Position numbers and translations under genes: made by a program. The notes below the pieces were generated by a model. It was not told where the DNA came from. It saw nothing but the letters and a program-made list of their open reading frames with translations, and searched no databases. 64,000 bases of DNA, taken from Aphanomyces cochlioides. Taxonomy: Eukaryota; Oomycota; Saprolegniomycetes; Saprolegniales; Verrucalvaceae. Where the stretch lies: assembly GCA_019828595.1 (NCBI GenBank), contig JAHQRK010000004.1:1-64000 (forward strand). The letters run 5' to 3'. Shown in pieces: positions 57,925 to 64,000 of the stretch. Positions within the stretch are counted from its first letter, which is position 1. Each line of letters opens with the position of its first letter.

Positions 57925-58413
57925 GCTTAGCCGTCCACTCCCACCTCGGATCCTTCGAGCGCTGCTCCAAGCCCCCCTCCAGCGGTGGAAGCAAGTCTGC
58001 TGGTTGCGGCAAAGCTGCTGGTATCGCCTCTGGCACATTCTCCGTCCAAGTCAACGGCAAGAACCGACAGTACATTGTTCGTGTGCCTCAAAACTACAAC
58101 CCGAGCAATGCTTACAAGCTCATCTTCGCCCTCCACTGGCGCGGTGGCTCCATGAATGATGCCGTGGCCATTGAAGGCGGCTACTATGGTCTCCAAGCCC
58201 TTGCCAAGGAGTCGGCTATCTTTGTATCTCCAGTCTCAACCAAGGCTGGGGCAATGAAGGTGGTGAAGATGTCCTCTTGATGGATGCTATTTTGGACAAG
58301 ATCAATAACAACCTCTGCGTCGACACCACTAAAGTCTTCTCGACTGGTTTCAGCTACGGCGCTGGCGTGAGCTATGCTCATGCTTGCGCTCGCCCAGACA
58401 AGTTCGCGACGAG
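57925..58413 (+). pseudogene. CE1-type esterase fragment, truncated at both ends
   Basis: Lacks signal peptide and CBM1. It begins in the linker ([24 protein letters not shown]), then has [29 protein letters not shown] and, after a small deletion and frame change near 58230, TKVFSTGFSYGAGVSYAHAC with the nucleophile Ser in GFSYGA. It ends abruptly at RPDKF near 58413, where an inverted piece of another esterase gene begins. The intact relative is at 59699-60733. Confidence 0.85.
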
Positions 58414-58470
58414 AGCAGAAGCAAGGGCGAACTTCATTTGGCTGTTGCTTGTGTTGGACGGAGCCAATTC
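58414..58470 (-). other. inverted 5' end of a CE1 esterase gene
   Basis: The sequence GAGAGCAGAAGCAAGGGCGA and the following AACTTCAT match the reversed start of the esterase at 62280 (GAGAGCAGAAGCAATGGCGA, AACTTCAT). The next 25 bp resemble the 5' leader of the esterase at 60733. A start codon and part of a signal peptide are thus joined head-on to the truncated gene to the left. Confidence 0.65.
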
Positions 58471-59698
58471 AAAAATACTTCTTGATGCTCGTTGGTCAAT
58501 TGAATCTGCTCGTCATCGTCTTCTCAGCAGGTTGCGAGGTAGAAATCGTATGGCGCGTTCTACACGAAGACTGTTACAATCGTAAAAATCTGGAAGTTCC
58601 GCGGGTTCAGTATGGACGGACAGTCTCTACACGTGGAACATTAGAACTCGTTGTACGATCTGCATTGTATCTAGCCAGAATTTGACGCAAATCCCAGTCC
58701 GCAATAGGCATTGAGTTACAGTTATCCCATCGCCAAAGTTTCCCAACTGGTTATTAATTTTCAAAGGTTGAGATTTACAGTACAGAACCGTACAACTTTC
58801 TTAGACAGTGTGTTGGTGCTGTACCTAAGTCAGGAAGTCGGACAAATAACAAACTCTCTTTATACCAAGCTTTTCAAGGTTAACTTAAGCTTTAAAGAAG
58901 ATTTTCAAAGGTGGTGGAGCTTACGTTCGATTAGCACCAACTCCCAACGGTTGACATTGAGTCAATATTGAAGTTCCAAACATACTGTACAACGACAGCG
59001 TGGACCGAATTTATGTACCAAAGTGTCTTGACCACGGTTCGAAAGCGTCTTTCTATTAGAGTGGGTCATCAAATACAAGCGACATGTGTGTTTAGACACA
59101 ATGCATGTATCAGGTTGTCCGAACGAGGGGGTTGTGTATGTCTTGGAAATATCAGCGGTACATTTTGACGATTCCCTCGGCGTGCTTTGTTTTGGCGTCA
59201 AGCGCGCACTCCCCTATCGTCTGCCGTGAATATAAATTAAATAGAGATCTAAATCGATTGATCATGGGACTAATTGGGGTGGCAGCGAGGTGGAGGCGAC
59301 TTCCCAAGCCACAATTGAAGTATCACCGCAGCTATCAACACAGATATTTCTCCATCGTAGACGTTGCAATGACAAGGTTATATACAAGAAAAACAAGAGG
59401 CCGTGGGTCACAGGCTAGGAATATTAAGTGAATATTGACCAGCCTTCAATAGGAGGACAACTAACAGCACACTTATTTCCACAACGCAACTTGAAGCCTT
59501 AGTCACTATAGGAAATACTCACACTGGCGCGAGCGTGCCAGCAAAACAAAGCAATTTTAGTTGAAGCGCATCGCCGATGACGGAACTTGCTTCACATGTC
59601 CAACGTGACCTCTGGACGAGTAACGCGGTAGGATATTTGGACAACAAGAATGAGTATTCGATTAGTAAGCTCACTGAGAGGACAATGGCAGATTCAGT
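58471..59698. other. no supported gene
   Basis: ORFs of up to 108 codons without motifs. Probably decayed sequence between esterase copies. Confidence 0.45.
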
Positions 59699-60733
59699 TT
59701 AGGAGAATTGAGAGAAGAACGCCCAGACTTCAGCAGGAGCCCAGCTTTGAAACTGCCCTGGGTCCCTGGGGTCAGCGACGTGGCCTCCGGTGTGAGCGTA
59801 GTATTGCACAGGGTAGCCAGCCTTGCATGTGTACACAGTCTTGGTGTGGGGTTGACCGATGACCGGCTCGGGAGCATTCTTCGCCTCGCATCCATTGACT
59901 TGCAGGAAATGATCGCGGAGAGCACGCCCCATGGAAATAGGGAGGACATTGTCAGCGATTCCGTGGGTCGACCAGAAGGCAATGGGCTTCGAGCCACCAG
60001 CACAACCGCTGACTTGGGCACCAGCGTACAAAGCAACGGCGCGGAACTTGTCAGGACGAGCACAAGCAAGAGCATAGCTCATGGCTGCACCGTAGCTAAA
60101 GCCCGTGGAGAAACGCTGAGTCGTGTCAACGCAGAGATTGGATTCAATCTTTTCCATGATGGCATCCATCAAGAGGACATCTTCGCCAAGGATGTTGGCC
60201 CAAGCTCGATTGAGACCGTCAGGGGCGACAAAGATCGCTGTTTCCTTGGCAAGAGCTTGGAGACCATAGAATCCGCCTTCAATCGCTTGTGCCTGGCTCA
60301 TAGAGCCGCCGAGCCAGTGAAGTGCAAAGATGAACTTGTAGGCGGTGTCAGGGTTGTAGCTCTGAGGGACGCGGAGGATAAATTGGCGAGCCTTGCCATT
60401 GACGGTGACGGAGTAAGTTCCTGACGTGATTCCAGCAGCTTTGCCACAGCCAGCAGACTTCTTTCCACCGCTCGAAGGTGGACTTGGAGGAGTGCTCGAC
60501 GAGCTTGGAGGAGTCGAAGGATTGGCAGTCGGGGCAGAAGATGGAGTGAGTCCGGAATTCGATGGAAGGCATAGCGAGTACCAAGTGTTTTGAGCAGTGC
60601 AAGTAAAGCCTTGAGGGCACACCGTGGATCCGGTGAAGCCTTGACCACCGCATCGAGCCCAAGGACCCGCCGATTGCGCCTTGGCGAGTTCCGCCACAAT
60701 GGCAGCTACTAGAACAACACAAGCAAACTTCAT
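59699..60733 (-). CDS. CBM1-CE1 esterase (feruloyl/acetylxylan-esterase or PHB-depolymerase-like), secreted, intact
   Basis: A 344-codon gene with no lesion. Signal peptide MKFACVVLVAAIVAELAKAQ, CBM1 ([14 protein letters not shown], ending WYSLC), a Pro/Ser/Thr linker, then an alpha/beta-hydrolase: RQFILRVPQSYNP, oxyanion-hole-type FALHWLGGSM, nucleophile Ser in STGFSYGAAMSYALAC (about 60095), a likely Asp in AFWSTHGIADNVLP, and His in YAHTGGHVADP. This is the layout of family CE1 enzymes of the LpqC/feruloyl esterase type, which release ferulate or acetate from xylan; the exact substrate cannot be told from sequence. It is the only unbroken esterase among three copies. Confidence 0.88.
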   Translation of the reverse strand: MKFACVVLVAAIVAELAKAQSAGPWARCGGQGFTGSTVCPQGFTCTAQNTWYSLCLPSNSGLTPSSAPTANPSTPPSSSSTPPSPPSSGGKKSAGCGKAAGITSGTYSVTVNGKARQFILRVPQSYNPDTAYKFIFALHWLGGSMSQAQAIEGGFYGLQALAKETAIFVAPDGLNRAWANILGEDVLLMDAIMEKIESNLCVDTTQRFSTGFSYGAAMSYALACARPDKFRAVALYAGAQVSGCAGGSKPIAFWSTHGIADNVLPISMGRALRDHFLQVNGCEAKNAPEPVIGQPHTKTVYTCKAGYPVQYYAHTGGHVADPRDPGQFQSWAPAEVWAFFSQFS

Positions 60734-61211
60734 GGCGGTGCTGCTTTTGCTGGACCGAGCCGAATGAAAAATGTCATTTCGCCAGTTGCTCCTCTGACGC
60801 TCTATGCGGTACCTCTACCATGGAAGAGGATGAGAATGTTATTTCGAGTCTCATCATCTGGCTCGAACCACCCACTTGGAACGAATATACCTGGGCATCG
60901 TGGAGCATTTTTAACGGGGGTGTCCTCATCCCTAGAAGCTCTTTGGGATGAGGAAATGCAGTGAAAATGCCTTCCTCATTCCGATGCTCTCCGTACGTAG
61001 AACCAACAACCGTTAGTTTCATTGTCCCCACCCCGCATGCCGTCTTGGTTATCCTCCAATCAGTGAATAATTTTTAGGGATGGGGATGCCTGCTCCAAGG
61101 GCATTTGTATGATTATCCCGAAGATATCGTCAAGTGACCACGTCTCTGGATATGCTGACGATTGTTGACAGTGATAACTCAAAGTTCAGATCGAAATACG
61201 CGCTTACTCTT
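60734..61211. other. intergenic between two esterase genes
   Basis: No gene. Contains the promoter side of the intact esterase, where the 5' leader GGCGGTGCTGCTTTTGCTGG resembles the leader at 58440-58465. Confidence 0.5.
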
Positions 61212-62280
61212 CTAGAATTGAGAGAAGAAGGACCAGACGTCAGCAGGAGCCCAGCTCTTGGATTGACCAGCGTCCTTGGGGTCAGCGACATGGTCACCAG
61301 TGTGGGCGTACAATTGAACAGGGTAGCCAGCTTTGCACCTGTAGACAGTCTTGGTGTTCAGGAGCGTTGGATAGTTCAGGAGCAGTCTTAGCTTGGCAGC
61401 CGTTCACTTGCAAGAAGTGGTCACGAAGAGCACGGCCAGAGGCGATAGGAAGGACGCTGTCGTGGACGCCATGAGCCGACCAGAAGGCAATTGGCTTGGA
61501 GCCACCAGCGCAGCCGCTCAATTGAGCACCAGCGTACAAAGCGACGGCACGGAACTTGTCAGGGCGAGCGCAAGCAAGAGCATAGCTCATGCAAGCACCG
61601 TAACTGAAACCAGTCGAGAACACTTTAGTAGTGTCGACACAAAGGCTAGATTGAATCTTGTTCAAAATGGCGTCCACCAAGAGGACGTCTTCGCCACCGG
61701 CGTCAGCCCAACTTTGGTTGAGACCATTGGGAGCGACAAAGATGGCCAGACAAAGATGGCCGATTCCTTGGCGAGGGCTTGGAGACCATAGTGGCCGCCT
61801 TCAATGGCCGCATTCATGGAGCCACCGCGCCAGTGAAGAGCGAAGATGAGCTTGTAGGCAGTGTTGGAGTTGTAGTTTTGAGGGACGCGGACAATGTACT
61901 GGCGACTCTTTCCGTTCACTTGGATGGTGTACAGAGGCGATACCAGCAGGTTTGCCACAACCAGCAGACTTGCTTCCACCACCGGACTTGACGACAGTGC
62001 TTGATTCGGTGCTGAAAGAGTCGGTCGAGTCGGAGCTCGGGGTGGATGACTCAGTTGTGGGTTCAGCAGTCGGCTTAAATGTAGAAGCTGGCTCATCGTT
62101 GGATGGAACGCATTGCGAGTAGTAGTCGTTTTGAACTTTGCACGTGTAGCCTTCATCACACGCCGTAAGGCCCGTGAAGCCCTGGCCACCGCACTGAGCC
62201 CACGCTTGAGCCGTCTGAGCATTGGCGAATTCAGCCACGGAGGCGGCGGCGATGAGAGCAGAAGCAATGGCGAACTTCAT
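61212..62280 (-). pseudogene. CBM1-CE1 esterase, broken copy
   Basis: An ATG at 62280 starts signal peptide [24 protein letters not shown]1 ([20 protein letters not shown]) and a Ser/Thr-rich linker. The catalytic domain is like the intact copy: [36 protein letters not shown] (nucleophile Ser), AFWSAHGVHDSVLP and HTGDHVADP, ending in FFSQF and TAG at 61214-61212. Lesions: a frame change near 61930, a 14-bp tandem duplication at 61735-61761 (GACAAAGATGGCCA twice), and a frame change near 61355. The final His box is in a third frame. The linker is Ser/Thr/Glu-rich instead of Pro-rich. Confidence 0.9.
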
Positions 62281-62299
62281 TGTAACTTGCGCTTGGCTG

Positions 62300-62458
62300 G
62301 AGGTAGGCGTCGAAGTCACGGCGATCGAACATGTGCTCAGTGCGCAGCGCTAAGAAGCGCTTGATGGCAGACTTCAAGTCGCTTAAACAACCATCAAACG
62401 GGTTTAGCATTGGCGAATACGGGCCAAAGCGAAACAAACGCATCCAAGAGCGTCGCAA
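62300..62458 (-). pseudogene. Tc1/mariner transposase C-terminal scrap
   Basis: The translation FGPYSPMLNPFDGCLSDLKS, then [20 protein letters not shown], matches the third catalytic block of the transposase at 54907-55987 (APYSPMLNPIESCFTVLKSY and [18 protein letters not shown]). The Glu expected after PNPI is replaced by Asp. It ends about 20 bp upstream of the broken esterase start, on the same strand, so it occupies that gene's promoter. Confidence 0.8.
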
Positions 62459-62679
62459 TTGTGAAATGAACTATCACTTCACCATTAGAGGATTTTCGGA
62501 GGGTCGTTTTTCAGATAAAGTTTCACATTCAATCTGAATATAAGCCAATACTTTTTGGATATTTCGGAGATTTTTGCACTTTCAGATGAAAATGTATCTG
62601 AAAATTTGCTTTCAAAACCAACCATTTCGGATGGACATATAGAGATGAAACCTATGAGATAGCCATTTGTCAATTAAGC

Positions 62680-63639
62680 ATGGCCCCGCGACCGCTTCTG
62701 ACAAGCGAAGACGTTCTTGCCCTCGCCCAAGAAACATCAAACCAAGGCAATTTCGAGGCGTTTTTGTCCATAATAGAAGTCCTTTTGCAACACAACTGCA
62801 TTCGACTGAAAGCACCACGTTCGATCATATCTGTCAACAACTACTTCGACGAGACTATCTGTCAATTAAGCATGGCCCCACGACCGCTTCTGACAAGCGA
62901 AGACGTTCTTGCCCTCGCCCAAGAAACATCAAACCAAGGCAATTTCGAGGCGTTTTTGTCCATAATAGAAGTCCTTTTGCAACACAACTGCATTCGACTG
63001 AAAGCACCACGTTCGATCATATCTGTCAACAACTACTTCGACGAGACTATCTGTCAATTAAGCATGGCCCCACGACCGCTTCTGACAAGCGAAGACGTTC
63101 TTGCCCTCGCCCAAGAAACATCAAACCAAGGCAATTTCGAGGCGTTTTTGTCCATAATAGAAGTCCTTTTGCAACACAACTGCATTCGACTGAAAGCACC
63201 ACGTTCGATCATATCTGTCAACAACTACTTCGACGAGACTATCTGTCAATTAAGCATGGCCCCACGACCGCTTCTGACAAGCGAAGACGTTCTTGCCCTC
63301 GCCCAAGAAACATCAAACCAAGGCAATTTCGAGGCGTTTTTGTCCATAATAGAAGTCCTTTTGCAACACAACTGCATTCGACTGAAAGCACCACGTTCGA
63401 TCATATCTGTCAACAACTACTTCGACGAGACTATCTGTCAATTAAGCATGGCCCCACGACCGCTTCTGACAAGCGAAGACGTTCTTGCCCTCGCCCAAGA
63501 AACATCAAACCAAGGCAATTTCGAGGCGTTTTTGTCCATAATAGAAGTCATTTTGCAACACGACTGCATTCGACTGAAAGCACCACGTTCGATCATATCT
63601 GTCAACAACTACTTCGACGAGACTGTCAGTGCCGCATCA
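62680..63639 (+). repeat. five tandem 192-bp coding repeats
   Basis: Units begin at 62680, 62872, 63064, 63256 and 63448. They are nearly identical: the first differs at GCGACC versus ACGACC, and the last at a few sites (ATTTTGCAACACGACTG) before diverging near 63624. The period is a multiple of three, so the frame survives. Confidence 0.95.
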
Positions 63640-64000
63640 GCGCGACACAACTTTAGATTCTCAATTGATGAACTAAAGCTCTTGGCCGTGAAGTTTACAA
63701 TGGACGAATGGATCACGACGCCGAGTTTAGACAAGGTCCACTCTCTTGAAGCCCTCGCACTTGTGTGCCGCCGTTTAGTGGAACCCTCGCGCCTCTTTAC
63801 CGTTGCAAACGAGTTCGGCCGGTCCATAGAAGCTTGTTCACGAATCATCCGCAAGACGATTGCAGTGCTACACAGCCGCTTTGCTTCATTGCTCTATATA
63901 CACCCATCTCTCTGGACTCGCCGTCGAGCTACAAATATTGACTGAATAAACTAAACTCTTCTCTAGACATGTATGGTTTAGCGATTGCCACGAAATCGGA
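62680..64000 (+). CDS. PIF/Harbinger transposase-like protein, N-terminal exon with five 64-residue repeats (runs off window)
   Basis: The ATG at 62680 starts five tandem copies of a 64-residue unit (MAPRPLLTSEDVLALAQ to NNYFDETICQLS). After these comes a unique region with FSIDELKLLAVKFTMDEW, then LEALALVCRRLVEPSRLFTV and GRSIEACSRIIRKTIAVLHS. This resembles the helical N-terminal region of oomycete PIF/Harbinger nucleases (ALCLTLRRLxYPxRL, then FGRSxxxLS). The first frame stops at 63945, but a 44-bp GT-AG intron at 63923-63966 would join WTR to HMYGLAIATKSG, the expected lead-in to the catalytic domain, which lies outside the window. Each repeat carries its own ATG, so shorter products could start internally. 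Confidence 0.65.

Noticed and set aside
62667..63656. second long open frame (329 codons) through the 192-bp repeats
   Set aside because: An open shadow frame is repeated because the unit is a multiple of three; composition is Arg/Ser/His-rich and only the 62680 frame continues into Harbinger-like sequence.

Overview
The window is the left end of a eukaryotic chromosome. It opens with 379 bp of C-rich telomere repeat (unit CCCCCAAA, so TTTGGGGG on the G strand) and continues through a subtelomere made almost entirely of transposon remains, a very recent tandem array, one virus-derived gene and a rearranged cluster of secreted xylan-degrading enzymes. The inventory (Crypton tyrosine recombinases with a GCR1-like tail, Merlin/ISXO2-like transposases, hAT, Tc1/mariner, PIF/Harbinger, Copia, Ty3/gypsy, an ankyrin gene, a WRKY19-type Cys/His finger, CBM1 carbohydrate-active enzymes) and introns of only 32-50 bp point to an oomycete, most likely of the Saprolegniales (Aphanomyces-like). 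This placement is inference; the telomere unit is not the TTTAGGG I would expect there.

Layout. 1-379 telomere; 460-2657 decayed Crypton bounded by 17-bp direct repeats; 3.3-5.1 kb two small coiled-coil ORFs, a Ty3/gypsy reverse-transcriptase scrap and a 20-bp-arm hairpin; 5.3-6.1 kb an open reading frame resembling the capsid protein of CRESS-DNA viruses, cut at its 5' end by 6121-20936, seven near-identical 2,197-bp head-to-tail units (a Copia LTR and pol end joined to a 562-bp non-Copia segment). 20.9-21.9 kb is the single-copy remainder of that Copia, abutting a truncated Merlin transposase. 23959-27068 is a complete hAT element (8-bp target duplication) that carries a Cys/His-finger gene on the opposite strand. 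27.1-28.7 kb is a Merlin element with a 296-bp MITE in it; 29.3-31.3 kb a Ty3/gypsy gag remnant. 33.2-37.5 kb is a second hAT, split by a Crypton at 33723-36087. A third hAT remnant is split by a Copia element at 38179-43113 (two LTRs, 5-bp target duplication). 43.4-48.6 kb holds an ankyrin pseudogene, an unrecognised broken gene and a Tc1/mariner pseudogene.

50.0-62.3 kb is the only stretch with a host-like biochemical theme: CBM1-GH10 xylanase, a broken CBM1-GH10-CE4 fusion, two further CE4 fragments, and one intact and two broken CBM1-CE1 (feruloyl/acetylxylan-esterase-like) genes. These secreted proteins would together open xylan: GH10 cuts the backbone, while CE4 and CE1 remove acetyl or feruloyl side groups. 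Their fragments lie head-to-head and tail-to-tail, showing repeated duplication and inversion. A complete Tc1/mariner element (54762-56197, TA duplication) sits in the cluster, and a scrap of the same transposase family lies just upstream of one esterase start. The window ends in the first exon of a PIF/Harbinger transposase-like gene whose N-terminus is expanded by five 64-residue repeats.

Most genes here are pseudogenes. Those that look complete are the CE1 esterase at 59699-60733, the GH10 xylanase at 50059-51281 (one linker irregularity), the Crypton recombinase at 33823-35782 and the Cys/His-finger gene at 24084-24371. Similarity calls rest on reading motifs by eye, without database searches.
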